Shown: piece by piece, positions 43,789 to 52,336 of the stretch
How the letters are laid out: each line of letters opens with the position of its first letter
Numbering within the stretch: position 1 is the stretch's first letter
NCBI GenBank assembly: GCA_009835005.1
Contig: WTFG01000006.1
Location: 124,001-188,000, forward strand
Reading direction: 5' to 3'
Origin: Flavobacteriaceae bacterium Ap0902
GTDB taxonomy: Bacteria; Bacteroidota; Bacteroidia; Flavobacteriales; Weeksellaceae
Length of the DNA: 64,000 bases
Made by a program: the position numbers and the translations under genes
Notes under the pieces: model-generated
What the model saw: only the letters and a program-made list of their open reading frames with translations
Told to the model about the DNA's origin: nothing
Databases searched by the model: none

Positions 43789-43819
43789 AAGGGCGATCCA
43801 ATTCGGGTCGCCTTTTTTT
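43789..43819 (+). terminator. Terminator after the M16 operon
   Basis: AAGGGCGATCC and GGGTCGCCTTT form an imperfect stem around a five-base AATTC loop, followed by seven T. It lies 31 bases after the stop. Confidence 0.7.
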
Positions 43820-43906
43820 GACGCCTTCATAGCAAGTATTATACTTAACAAGAATTAAATTATTACTATTTTTTGGGCGATTTAACAGGCTATTCATTCC
43901 AATTCC

Positions 43907-44030
43907 GCAGGAATCTGCTTATAAATAATAGGGCTGCAAAGAGCTTCCATCCGGTCGCTTTTGCAGCCCTTTATTTATTGGCGCATCTTCCTTTACGGGA
44001 TTTCCATTGCTATCCCTATCGCTGGGATAG
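43907..44030. repeat. Dispersed repeat family R2, copy B
   Basis: GCAGGAATCTGCTTATAAATAA, then the hairpin GGGCTGCAAA...TTTGCAGCCC whose loop holds GAGCTTCCATCCGGTCGCT, then TTATTTATTGGCGCATCTTCCTTTACGG and GATTTCCATTGCTATCCC. It is the best-preserved copy. It marks the left edge of the Fic/ImmA islet, in a 690-base gap with no supported gene. Confidence 0.6.
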
Positions 44031-44074
44031 TTTATGGTTGAGGGTTGATGGTTGATGGTTGAGGGTTTATGGTT
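44031..44074. repeat. G-rich heptamer tandem repeat
   Basis: Six heptamers in a row: TTATGGT, TGAGGGT, TGATGGT, TGATGGT, TGAGGGT, TTATGGT. Their order is mirrored about the centre. It could expand and contract by slippage, or be debris of the adjoining repeat. No coding role is evident. Confidence 0.6.
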
Positions 44075-44447
44075 TTGGTAGCAAGTATCAAGGATTAAGT
44101 GGCTAGTCTTTTTTCTTTTCTCTTTCCTCTTCCTATCTTTTTCCCGTAAAAAAGAAACAAAAAATTAAGTTGTTTTAGAATGTTTTGCTATGGCACCAGA
44201 AGTTTTTGTCTGCTGCCAGCCCTCTAGCCAGCCACAAAGTCGCTAGCCAAAAATTCTTAAACATATAAAACAACAATGGCTTCGCTCTAATATTTACGAT
44301 TAAAACTGGCGCAAGTCTATGACGACAATTTTGAATCGAAACTGGTGAAGGCTTTTTATGTTTAGTCAAATTTTCGTTAAGAAATTGACGCCGCTGGTGA
44401 GCTCTGTTTAAAACTAAATCATAAAATATACAGGCTTGCCCAAAGTT
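44075..44447. other. Intergenic stretch left of the Fic gene
   Basis: About 370 bases. One minus-strand frame of 64 codons (44175-44369; Q-N-C-R-H-R-L-A-P-V) exists but has the feel of a repeated non-coding element rather than a gene. I cannot identify the sequence otherwise. Together with copy B and the heptamers it forms a repeat-rich islet boundary. Confidence 0.35.
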
Positions 44448-45170
44448 TTATTTCTCAATTTCAAAATATTTCATTAGTTCCTTATAATTATCCTGTGCTG
44501 CCAAGCAAGTGTCTATCAAGTAACCCTTTATTTTGGGATATTCAGATAAACCTCTATAATAGAAAAACTTAAATTCATCTTCTATGATAAAAGGAACAAT
44601 ATTATTTTTTAAACATTCTTTAAACATGATTAATCTCCCAACTCTCCCATTTCCGTCTTGAAACGGATGTATCGCTTCAAATTCATAATGGAAATCTATA
44701 ATGTCAGAAATTTCAACTTTAATTTTTTTGTTATAATGATCTAATAATTTACGAATATCTTTTTCCACCTCTTTTGGGTTGGACGTTTCAATTCCACCAA
44801 CCATATTTGGCCTTAATTTATATTCTCCAACATTGAACCATTCTTTCTTGGCGTCAGAAGTATTTAATTTTAAAATTTGATGAAACTCCTTCATATGTTT
44901 TTCTGATAATGGTTCTTTTACTATTTCTAGCATATAATCAAAACATAGAAAGTGATTTACTGTTTCAATAATGTCGTCAACATTTGCTGTAATTTCTCCT
45001 TCCTCGGTAAATAAGGTGTTGGTTTCAAAAATATATCTTGTTTGTTCTTCAGATAATTTACTACCTTCAATTCTGTTAGTATTATAAGTAAGTTTTATTT
45101 GCGTTTTGTGATAAATTCCGCCTTTTAGATTGCTCGATTTTTCTTCTTGTAATGTTTCTAAAAGTTTCAT
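44448..45170 (-). CDS. Fic-family protein with inhibitory helix
   Basis: 240 residues. The Fic active-site loop H-P-F-Q-D-G-N-G-R-V-G-R starts at residue 168, complete with the catalytic His and the anion-binding glycines. N-terminally, T-N-R-I-E-G at residues 31-36 matches the [S/T]-x3-E-[G/N] inhibitory motif within the same chain, so this is a self-inhibited (class II) member. Fic enzymes usually transfer AMP from ATP to a protein. The target is unknown and no separate antitoxin is needed. It diverges from the ImmA-like gene across 180 to 275 bases. Confidence 0.93.
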   Translation of the reverse strand: MKLLETLQEEKSSNLKGGIYHKTQIKLTYNTNRIEGSKLSEEQTRYIFETNTLFTEEGEITANVDDIIETVNHFLCFDYMLEIVKEPLSEKHMKEFHQILKLNTSDAKKEWFNVGEYKLRPNMVGGIETSNPKEVEKDIRKLLDHYNKKIKVEISDIIDFHYEFEAIHPFQDGNGRVGRLIMFKECLKNNIVPFIIEDEFKFFYYRGLSEYPKIKGYLIDTCLAAQDNYKELMKYFEIEK

Positions 45171-45446
45171 TTATATAGTGAATTTAATTAACGAAGATAC
45201 TTTTTTCTATTAGAAACTTTACGATTTGTTGCTAAAAATTACAAGCAACGACCTTCCTTCTATTAAGTTAACTATTTTTAATACCAAATTGAATAATTAC
45301 TAATTAATCATGATAAGAAAATATTTATTAAGGTTGAGTAGTTTAAAAATATTATGAAATTTATTAAGGGTAATCACCCTCGAATATCTATTTATTCTTA
45401 TTTAATTTGTAATATTACAAGAGGAATTTCCCCTAAAATAAGATAT

Positions 45447-46628
45447 ATGAATATTGATAATTTATTAGATTCGATATTTTCAGACGAACAATTCAATGTT
45501 GAAGATGTTTTTAATAAGAAACTCTTAGAATATAACTTGAGTAAGACTAAAGCTTTAAAGCTTTTAAACATAGATAAAGATGTTTTTAATGATATACTGA
45601 ATGGTACAGCAAAGCAACCAAACTTAATTCAAGTTGTTAAGATTGCAGAATTTTTAGGGGTTGAGTTGAGCAATTTTATAAAGATAGTTTTGAAAAATCA
45701 AAATTCTGAGAATATTCGGGCTATTGAAAGAGCAAGAAAAGCAACTTTTATTGTTAGGAATTTTGATGTTAAGGCTCTTACAAAGCTTGGTTTTTTTGAT
45801 TCTAATGATTCAACAGATGATCTAGTAACTAAAGTATTAAATTACTTCGGTTACTCTACTATTAATCAATTTGAGGAAGAGCTTGACGAACCATTATATA
45901 GCAGGGTCAAAAAGAATCATTCAGATAAAATGAAAGATTTTTGGGTAAAATCTGCATACCAAACTTTCAAAGTAATAAATAATCCGAATGATTATAATCG
46001 AGAAAAATTAAAAGATTTGATTGTTAAAATCAAACCGTACAGTCAGGATGTGAAGAAAGGACTTTTAACTGTTTGTAGAGCACTGTATAATATTGGTGTT
46101 ACTGTTATTTTTCAAAATTACTTGACCACAACTCAAGTTCGTGGGGCAACATTTATCATAGGTGGTAGGCCTTGTATTGTAATTACAGATTTTAATAAAA
46201 ATTATCCAACTTTATGGTTTACACTACTTCATGAACTTAATCATGTTTTATTTGACTATGATACTATTGAAAATAATAGTTATCATTTATCAGATGATAC
46301 AGATTTATTTTTGATTGAAGATCAAGCTAACGAATTCGCTAGAAATTTCTTTTTATCAGAGGAAAAGTTTCAATATATAAAGACCTACATTAATAATCCA
46401 TATTTAGTATCAAAATTTGCAAGCGAAATTGAAGTTCATCCTTCAATAGTTTATTCATTTTTTACTTGGTACCAAAAAGAACTTTATGGGAAAAATTATC
46501 ACGCTGCATTTAGGGAGTTTTACCCTGATTATAAAGATGCAATATCTAAATTAAATCCAATTTCATGGAATGAGGTAAGCATAAAAGAAGCAAGTGAAAA
46601 GATAAAATCAGTTTTAGAATTAAATTAA
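45447..46628 (+). CDS. XRE-type HTH protein with ImmA/IrrE metallopeptidase domain
   Basis: 393 residues from the ATG at 45447; an ATG 31 codons upstream adds a segment of unusual composition and is less likely. The N-terminal helix-turn-helix (L-S-K-T-K-A-L-K-L-L-N-I-D-K-D-V-F-N-D-I-L) is followed by an ImmA/IrrE domain with H-E-L-N-H at residues 262-266 and the third ligand in E-D-Q-A-N-E-F-A-R-N-F-F. In phages and mobile elements such proteases cleave a repressor or antitoxin, relieving control. Its composition is AT-richer than its neighbours. The next frame, six bases on, may be its partner. Confidence 0.9.
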   Translation: MNIDNLLDSIFSDEQFNVEDVFNKKLLEYNLSKTKALKLLNIDKDVFNDILNGTAKQPNLIQVVKIAEFLGVELSNFIKIVLKNQNSENIRAIERARKATFIVRNFDVKALTKLGFFDSNDSTDDLVTKVLNYFGYSTINQFEEELDEPLYSRVKKNHSDKMKDFWVKSAYQTFKVINNPNDYNREKLKDLIVKIKPYSQDVKKGLLTVCRALYNIGVTVIFQNYLTTTQVRGATFIIGGRPCIVITDFNKNYPTLWFTLLHELNHVLFDYDTIENNSYHLSDDTDLFLIEDQANEFARNFFLSEEKFQYIKTYINNPYLVSKFASEIEVHPSIVYSFFTWYQKELYGKNYHAAFREFYPDYKDAISKLNPISWNEVSIKEASEKIKSVLELN

Positions 46629-46634
46629 GATATC

Positions 46635-47177
46635 ATGGCAAAAAAAAATATAAAGACACAAGAACAATTATCTGAATTAGACTTAGAAAGATTAGAACTT
46701 TTGCAAAGAGCTAATGAAAAAACAGGAAAGTAATTAACGATCAATTCTGAAACGGGCAGTCTTGAAGAATTTGATGAGTTAAAGCAACTTGTTGGGAAAG
46801 AATTTGAAGATACTCAAGAGAAATACCAATTGTATTACAATGGAATTAGGAAATTATTGATGGATTTCCTTCCTAAGGGTAAGGATTTTGAGCAGTTAAG
46901 GCAGATCATTTATGATGAGAAAAATGTCTTTTTAAATTTGGGGAAAAAGAAATCTGACAATAATGGGATAAGAAAATCTGATGGTAGAATGACTTATTAA
47001 CCTGTGATGAATGAAATTTTGGAAATTATAATAAAGTGGATTGGAGAGTCTCAAAATCCGTTTGATCTTTATAAGAATTTTTATGAGTTAAATGAGAAGT
47101 ATGGTTATGGACATGAGCAATATGACGATAGTACTAAAAAAGTAGCTAAAGCCATGTTATCATTAAGTAAGAAATGA
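46635..47177 (+). pseudogene. Interrupted gene downstream of the ImmA-like protease
   Basis: A single frame of 181 codons holds two in-frame TAA codons, at 46731-46733 and 46998-47000. The pieces read M-A-K-K-N-I-K-T-Q-E-Q-L-S-E-L-D (32 codons), then L-T-I-N-S-E-T-G-S-L-E-E-F-D-E-L-K (88 codons, mostly helical), then P-V-M-N-E-I-L-E-I-I-I-K-W-I-G (58 codons), ending in TGA at 47175. There is no frameshift, and the composition stays protein-like throughout. Either it is a recently inactivated gene, or three small proteins (the last with its own ATG at 47007, 56 residues), or the stops are read through. I do not recognise the family. Confidence 0.6.
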
Positions 47178-47256
47178 TAATTAGACCTTAAACGATTTAT
47201 TAACCAGAAGATTCCACACCTCAATTTAATGATTCTAAATAAACTAAATAATGTTG

Positions 47257-47264
47257 TATTTTTG
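47257..47264 (+). promoter_or_regulatory. -7 promoter box of the MIP18-like gene
   Basis: TATTTTTG, 16 bases before the ATG at 47281. It excludes the in-frame start at 47251. Confidence 0.5.
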
Positions 47265-47280
47265 TAGAAAACATAAGTAT

Positions 47281-47607
47281 ATGAGTTTATCAAACGAACA
47301 AATACACGATTTGGGAGAAGAGATGGTGAGAGTATTTAAAGGTATATTCGATCCAGAAATTCCAGTAGATATTTATGAATTAGGTCTCATTTATGATGCA
47401 CACATCAGCACAGAGGGTGAAGCAAAGGTATTAATGACGCTTACGACGCCCAACTGCCCTGTAGCAGAAAGTTTACCAGCAGAGGTAGAAGAAAAGGTTG
47501 CTGGCATAGATGGAATAGAAAAGGCAAGCGTGGAAATCACTTTTGATCCACCATGGAGTCAAGAATTAATGAGTGAGGAGGCTAAATTTGAATTAGGGAT
47601 GTTGTAA
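47281..47607 (+). CDS. MIP18/SufT-like Fe-S assembly protein
   Basis: 108 residues from the ATG at 47281. Typical of the DUF59 (MIP18) family: I-F-D-P-E-I-P-V-D-I-Y-E-L-G-L-I-Y, then L-M-T-L-T-T-P-N-C-P-V-A-E-S-L-P with the conserved Cys, and V-E-I-T-F-D-P-P-W-S. These proteins help mature Fe-S proteins; in Bacteroidetes a copy often sits in the suf cluster. Here it precedes an SPFH protein gene by 48 bases, and sufE lies 6 kb away. Confidence 0.92.
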   Translation: MSLSNEQIHDLGEEMVRVFKGIFDPEIPVDIYELGLIYDAHISTEGEAKVLMTLTTPNCPVAESLPAEVEEKVAGIDGIEKASVEITFDPPWSQELMSEEAKFELGML

Positions 47608-47655
47608 CAATTTAGTTTTCTGTGCGTCTTATCATTATAATTTAAAAATAATTTT

Positions 47656-48681
47656 ATGTTAGATTTTGTTTTAGGCTCTATTCCATTAATTCTGGTTATT
47701 GGAATTGTAGTCCTTAGTTTCTTTGGTTTATGGTTTACCGTAAAGCAACAAACCGCTGTCATTATAGAGCGCTTAGGGAAATTCCAATCCGTTAGAAATT
47801 CAGGCTTTCATCTCAAGATTCCCTTTGTAGATCAAATTGCTGGTAGAATATCATTGAAAGTTCAGCAATTAGATGTAGTGGTTGAAACCAAGACCAAGGA
47901 TGATGTTTTTGTTAAAATCAAGGTTTCTGTGCAGTATATGGTAATTAGAGATAAAGTTTATGATGCTTTCTATAAATTGGATAATCCTTATGCGCAGATC
48001 ACGTCTTATGTATTTGATGTGGTGCGTGCAGAGGTTCCGAAATTGAAGTTGGATGATGTTTTTGAAAAGAAAGATGATATAGCGATTGCGGTAAAGTCTG
48101 AATTGCAAGATGCTATGAATGAATATGGTTATGATATCATCAAAACTTTGGTGACAGATATTGATCCTGATGAGCAAGTAAAACATGCAATGAACCGTAT
48201 TAATGCTTCTGAGAGAGAGAAAGTTGCTGCACAATATGAAGGGGATGCACAACGTATCTTGATTGTAGAGAAGGCGAAAGCCGAAGCTGAAAGCAAGAGA
48301 CTACAAGGTATGGGTATCGCAGATCAAAGACGTGAAATTGCCCGTGGTTTAGAGGAATCTGTAAATGTGTTAAATCGCGTAGGAATCAACTCGCAAGAAG
48401 CGTCTGCGTTAATCGTAGTAACACAACATTACGACACATTACAGGCTATGGGAACGTTGAACAAGTCTAACTTGATATTGTTACCTAATTCACCGCAAGC
48501 AGCAGGTGATATGTTGAACAACATGGTGGCAAGTTTCTCTGCCGCAAATATCATAGGAGAGGAGATGAAGAAGAGTAATCAAGTAAATCTTCCAAAATCA
48601 CCAAAAACTTATAGCGAAGAAAGACATTATAGAGATGAAATCATAGATGATGATGATATCGATGAAAATCTTGATGATTAA
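47656..48681 (+). CDS. SPFH/band 7 membrane protein (stomatin/QmcA-like)
   Basis: 341 residues. One N-terminal membrane segment (about residues 5-28) is followed by the SPFH domain (V-I-I-E-R-L-G-K-F-Q, L-K-I-P-F-V-D-Q, K-V-S-V-Q-Y-M-V) and a charged coiled-coil part (A-E-A-E-S-K-R-L-Q-G-M-G). The acidic tail D-D-D-D-I-D-E is unusual. Members assemble into large ring-shaped microdomain scaffolds. It follows the MIP18-like gene and ends with a terminator. Confidence 0.92.
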   Translation: MLDFVLGSIPLILVIGIVVLSFFGLWFTVKQQTAVIIERLGKFQSVRNSGFHLKIPFVDQIAGRISLKVQQLDVVVETKTKDDVFVKIKVSVQYMVIRDKVYDAFYKLDNPYAQITSYVFDVVRAEVPKLKLDDVFEKKDDIAIAVKSELQDAMNEYGYDIIKTLVTDIDPDEQVKHAMNRINASEREKVAAQYEGDAQRILIVEKAKAEAESKRLQGMGIADQRREIARGLEESVNVLNRVGINSQEASALIVVTQHYDTLQAMGTLNKSNLILLPNSPQAAGDMLNNMVASFSAANIIGEEMKKSNQVNLPKSPKTYSEERHYRDEIIDDDDIDENLDD

Positions 48682-48712
48682 GATTATTGAATAATTGAAA
48701 GTTTAAGCAAAT

Positions 48713-48746
48713 AAAAGGTTCTGTGAAATTTCATAGAACCTTTTTA
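48713..48746 (+). terminator. Terminator after the SPFH gene
   Basis: AAAAGGTTCT-G-TGA pairs with TCA-T-AGAACCTTTT with a single internal mismatch, followed by T and AT-rich sequence. It sits between convergent genes. Confidence 0.78.
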
Positions 48747-48774
48747 ATTATAATTATATAGATGGTATAGATTT

Positions 48775-49575
48775 TTAATAATCTCCACTTGATGTAGCAT
48801 TTCCATATTCATCTATAGCTTCTTTAATTTTTTGAATTCTATTGTCTGGGCTTGGGTGCGTAGAAGCAAACTCTGGTTGCGATTGTCCACCACTAGCCTC
48901 AGCCAAGATTTCCATAACACCGATTAATGCAGAAGGGTCATATCCCGCTTGAATCATAAAACGCACGCCTAATTCATCTGATTGTAACTCATCGGCACGT
49001 CCATAACTCATATTCACCATATTCCCGATCATTTGGGCATATTGTGCGGAGTTCACATCACCTCCCACTACGCCAGCAGCACCAACAAGACCTTGTGTCA
49101 ATTTTTGTTTTTCCATCTGTTGAGCAGAATGCCTTGCCACTACATGCCCAACTTCATGTCCTAATACGCCAGCCACTTGATCCTTGGATTGTAGTCTTTT
49201 TAGTAAACCTACCGTAATGAAGATTTGTCCACCAGGCATGGCAAATGCATTGACTGTATTTGGATCTGCCAGTACATGAAATTCATATGGATAGGGAGTT
49301 TTAGATGCATCACTTTTCTGTACAATGTCTGCTCCAATTTGATCCACATATTGTTGCACTTCTTGATCTTGGTAGAGCCCTCCAGATTCTTGTATCATAT
49401 AATCTCTACCATCCAAACCCAATTGAATTTCCTGTTCTGGAGACAAGGATACATGTTGGTCTTCTCCTGTAATCTCGTTAAAAGAACTATTAGAATAATA
49501 TTGAAATACTGCAAAAGCTGCTACCAATAATCCAATGATAAGCCTTATTTTAAATCCTCCTGATCGTCTTGCCAT
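48775..49575 (-). CDS. M48-family zinc metallopeptidase
   Basis: 266 residues. An N-terminal hydrophobic segment (about 9-25) acts as signal anchor. The zinc site H-E-V-G-H is at residues 140-144, with the third ligand in D-E-L-Q-S-D-E-L-G, and a C-terminal H-P-S-P-D-N-R-I. The layout resembles periplasmic BepA/LoiP-like proteases that clear misassembled envelope proteins. The long Q/S-rich stretch near the C-terminus is unremarkable. Neighbouring pcm lies 36 bases upstream on the same strand. Confidence 0.93.
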   Translation of the reverse strand: MARRSGGFKIRLIIGLLVAAFAVFQYYSNSSFNEITGEDQHVSLSPEQEIQLGLDGRDYMIQESGGLYQDQEVQQYVDQIGADIVQKSDASKTPYPYEFHVLADPNTVNAFAMPGGQIFITVGLLKRLQSKDQVAGVLGHEVGHVVARHSAQQMEKQKLTQGLVGAAGVVGGDVNSAQYAQMIGNMVNMSYGRADELQSDELGVRFMIQAGYDPSALIGVMEILAEASGGQSQPEFASTHPSPDNRIQKIKEAIDEYGNATSSGDY

Positions 49576-49611
49576 TTTTCTAAATTATAAAATAATATCA
49601 ATGTTATTTTA

Positions 49612-50256
49612 TCAAATATCATCCCTTTTTTCAAGCATTGGAACAAATTTATAGGCACCAAACTCCATTTGTTCATACTTTCGCTCATCCACACGAAGAT
49701 AAGTATACATTTTTTGATTTTCTTCACCAATCGGAATCACGGCAATTCCTCCTATTTTTAACTGTTGAACAAGAAGGGTTGGGAGGCTAGGAGCCCCAGC
49801 TGTGACGATGATTTTATCAAATGGAGCAAAAGAAGGGAGACCTTTGTAGCCATCTCCATACGTTTGATATTTAGGTTCTAGGTTTATTTTTTGAAGCATA
49901 TTCCTAGAAAAGTCCACCAAGTTTTTCTGTCTTTCTATGGTGTAAACTTCTGCTCCCATAGCTACAAGTACGGCTGTTTGATAGCCACTTCCAGTTCCAA
50001 TTTCTAACACTTTTTCTCCAGGATGTAAATCTAGAAGAGATGATTGAAAAGCCACGGTATAGGGATGTGATATCGTCTGATCTGCTGCAATCGGGAACGC
50101 TTTGTCCTCGTAAGCATGGTCTTCAAAAACAGAGTTTAAGAACAAATGTCTTGGAACTTGATTTATAGCATTTAATACACGCTCATCTTCAATACCTTTT
50201 TCCTGTAGTAATTCTACAAGTTTTCTTCTCTTCCCTTTATGCTTAAAACTTTCCAT
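49612..50256 (-). CDS. pcm: Protein-L-isoaspartate O-methyltransferase
   Basis: 214 residues. Repairs age-damaged aspartyl residues by SAM-dependent methylation. It has the substrate-loop sequence A-D-Q-T-I-S-H-P-Y-T-V-A (about residues 55-66), the SAM site V-L-E-I-G-T-G-S-G-Y-Q-T (about 81-92) and the C-terminal I-I-V-T-A-G-A-P family motif. Likely transcribed with the M48 peptidase gene, both serving damaged proteins. Confidence 0.95.
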   Translation of the reverse strand: MESFKHKGKRRKLVELLQEKGIEDERVLNAINQVPRHLFLNSVFEDHAYEDKAFPIAADQTISHPYTVAFQSSLLDLHPGEKVLEIGTGSGYQTAVLVAMGAEVYTIERQKNLVDFSRNMLQKINLEPKYQTYGDGYKGLPSFAPFDKIIVTAGAPSLPTLLVQQLKIGGIAVIPIGEENQKMYTYLRVDERKYEQMEFGAYKFVPMLEKRDDI

Positions 50257-50340
50257 AAAGCGAATTTATACAAAAATTAGTTTTTAACTCCATCAGAGCA
50301 ATTCATTTTAGTTTGAATTTATAAGTTGAGTGTTTTTTCT

Positions 50341-50348
50341 TACATTTG
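50341..50348 (+). promoter_or_regulatory. -7 promoter box of the Gfo/Idh operon
   Basis: TACATTTG, 21 bases before the ATG at 50370. It should serve the three following genes. Confidence 0.5.
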
Positions 50349-50369
50349 ACCTGTTAAAAACATGCGTTT

Positions 50370-51356
50370 ATGATTAAAGCAGGTGTTGCAGGTGCGGGAC
50401 ATTTAGGTAAAATTCATTTAAAACTTCTCAATCAATCCACTCAATATAATCTTGTTGGTTTCTATGATGTGGATAAAGATAATGGCCTAAGAATAGAAAA
50501 AGAATTTGGATATAAGTTCTATGAAAATTTAGATGATTTACTAGGAGATATAGATATGTTGGACATAGTTTCTCCTACGCTTTCTCATCATAATTTGGCT
50601 TTAAAAGCCATAGAGGAGGATAAGCACATTTTTATTGAAAAACCCATAGCCCATACGTTAGAAGAAGCTCGCGAGATAGCGTCTGCTTTAAACCAAAAAG
50701 GATTAAAAGGACAAGTAGGACATGTGGAACGTTTTAATCCAGCATTTTTAGCAGTCGCAGATAAAATTAATCAGCCGCTGTTTATAGAAACACATCGATT
50801 AGCAGAATTTAATCCTAGAGGCACAGATGTTCCTGTAGTATTAGATCTGATGATTCATGACCTAGATATCATACTATCTATTGTGAATTCTCCTGTAAAG
50901 GAAATCAGAAGTAGCGGTGTCAACGTGATTAGTGATACACCAGATATTGCGAATGCCAGAATCGTATTTGAAAACGGCTGCGTGGTCAATGTCACAACCA
51001 GTAGAATTAGTATGAAGAATATGAGGAAGACGAGAGTTTTCCAAAAAGACGCTTATATTTCTATAGATTTCTTAGAGAAAAAATCAGAAGTAATTAGAAT
51101 GGAAGATGCTGGTGAAATAGAACCAGATGATTTTTCTATGATTTTAGAAAACGCAGAGAAAAAAAAGAAAAAAATATCTTTTGAATATCCTAAGGTAGAG
51201 CCAAATAATGCGATTTTAGAAGAATTAGAGTCTTTCGCTCATAGCATAGAAAAAGATGAGGTGGTTCAAGTGCCCATTAAAGATGGGATTAAAGCATTGA
51301 AATTAGCATTAGACGTGATAGATAATTTTGCTGCGACTCAAATTGAATTTAAATGA
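50370..51356 (+). CDS. Gfo/Idh/MocA-family NAD(P)-dependent oxidoreductase
   Basis: 328 residues. A Rossmann fold (A-G-V-A-G-A-G-H-L-G-K-I-H, residues 4-16) precedes the typical D-I-V-S-P-T-L-S-H-H and E-K-P-I-A-H-T at about 95. The catalytic domain carries D-L-M-I-H-D-L-D-I. These enzymes oxidise or isomerise sugars and related alcohols; substrate unknown. The stop overlaps the LysE-like gene start (ATGA), so the three genes to 52280 form one unit. Confidence 0.92.
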   Translation: MIKAGVAGAGHLGKIHLKLLNQSTQYNLVGFYDVDKDNGLRIEKEFGYKFYENLDDLLGDIDMLDIVSPTLSHHNLALKAIEEDKHIFIEKPIAHTLEEAREIASALNQKGLKGQVGHVERFNPAFLAVADKINQPLFIETHRLAEFNPRGTDVPVVLDLMIHDLDIILSIVNSPVKEIRSSGVNVISDTPDIANARIVFENGCVVNVTTSRISMKNMRKTRVFQKDAYISIDFLEKKSEVIRMEDAGEIEPDDFSMILENAEKKKKKISFEYPKVEPNNAILEELESFAHSIEKDEVVQVPIKDGIKALKLALDVIDNFAATQIEFK

Positions 51357-52030
51357 TAGAGTTTGTCTTATATGCGATATTATTAGGGATTATGTTGAGT
51401 CTGATTTTGATTGGACCTTCCTTTTTTCTACTTATAGAAACTAGCCTTACAAAGGGTTGGCGTTCTGCTTTAGCATTAGACGCAGGGGTAATTTTAGCAG
51501 ATATTGTATGCATTGTATTTGCATATTATGGAGCCAAAGACTTATCCATTTTTATAGAAACTCACCCAGGATTGTATAAGATTGGTGGTTTTCTAATTAT
51601 GATCTATGGTGGGTATATGTATTTCTCTAAACCCGTATTGCATGTAGACAAATCCCACGTGGTTAGTCATAATTATTTTAAAACCTTTGCCAATGGATTC
51701 CTAATGAATCTTTTGAATATTGGTATTGTTATATTTTGGTTTATCATCGTAGGGTGGGTCACTATTAAATACCCCAAAGATTATGAATTTCTTTTGTTTA
51801 TTGGGATTGCACTGCTCACATTTTTAGGGATAGACTTGGCTAAAATCTTCCTTGCTAATAAATTCAAAGAGCGTATGAGTGATGCGCTCGTGTATAAAAT
51901 TAGGCGTGTACTCGGTATTGCATTGCTAATCTTTGGTCTTGTAATCTTATTAAAAGGATTCTTTTCATTTGACAGATTAGAAAATGTCATACCCAATACA
52001 CCATTCCATACAGACTCTTTAATTCAATAA
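51353..52030 (+). CDS. LysE-family exporter
   Basis: 225 residues, six hydrophobic helices. The first helix G-I-M-L-S-L-I-L-I-G-P-S-F-F and the following E-T-S-L-T-K-G-W-R-S-A-L-A-L-D-A-G are typical of LysE/RhtB amino-acid exporters. It overlaps the upstream oxidoreductase by four bases. Exported compound unknown; a product linked to the oxidoreductase is possible but not shown. The protein ends in a soluble tail. Confidence 0.88.
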   Translation: MIEFVLYAILLGIMLSLILIGPSFFLLIETSLTKGWRSALALDAGVILADIVCIVFAYYGAKDLSIFIETHPGLYKIGGFLIMIYGGYMYFSKPVLHVDKSHVVSHNYFKTFANGFLMNLLNIGIVIFWFIIVGWVTIKYPKDYEFLLFIGIALLTFLGIDLAKIFLANKFKERMSDALVYKIRRVLGIALLIFGLVILLKGFFSFDRLENVIPNTPFHTDSLIQ

Positions 52031-52034
52031 TATC

Positions 52035-52280
52035 ATGAAATATCTGGTTATTACTGCTGCTATCATCTCTGTAGTTTTATTGTTTACTGGAATTTATTTG
52101 GATATGACAGATAATCCTTTAAAAGATAAATTCTATGGTTTTGGAACAATCATGATGTTTTTGGTGACCTTTCCATTGTTTCTAATATGGAGAAGGAATA
52201 AAACCGATTTAAAGAAGTATGTTTGGCGTAATAATACAAAGGAAGACATTAAAAAAAACGACGATGAATCACTGGTCTAA
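52035..52280 (+). CDS. Small two-helix membrane protein
   Basis: 81 residues. Two helices (about 3-21 and 37-52) and a highly charged tail rich in Lys, Asp and Asn (K-E-D-I-K-K-N-D-D-E-S). No family recognised. It starts four bases after the LysE-like stop and belongs to that operon. Confidence 0.7.
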   Translation: MKYLVITAAIISVVLLFTGIYLDMTDNPLKDKFYGFGTIMMFLVTFPLFLIWRRNKTDLKKYVWRNNTKEDIKKNDDESLV

Positions 52281-52336
52281 TGCAATATAGGTTTAGGTAG
52301 TTGCACGAATTCTCTATCAAATCATTATCAAATATT

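Noticed and set aside
44175-44369. 64-codon minus-strand frame in the repeat-rich gap
   Set aside because: No promoter or ribosome-binding site, unusual composition, located amid repeats; more like a non-coding repeat read as protein.
47105-47293. 62-codon minus-strand frame
   Set aside because: Covers the interrupted gene's end and the MIP18-like promoter on the other strand; shadow reading.
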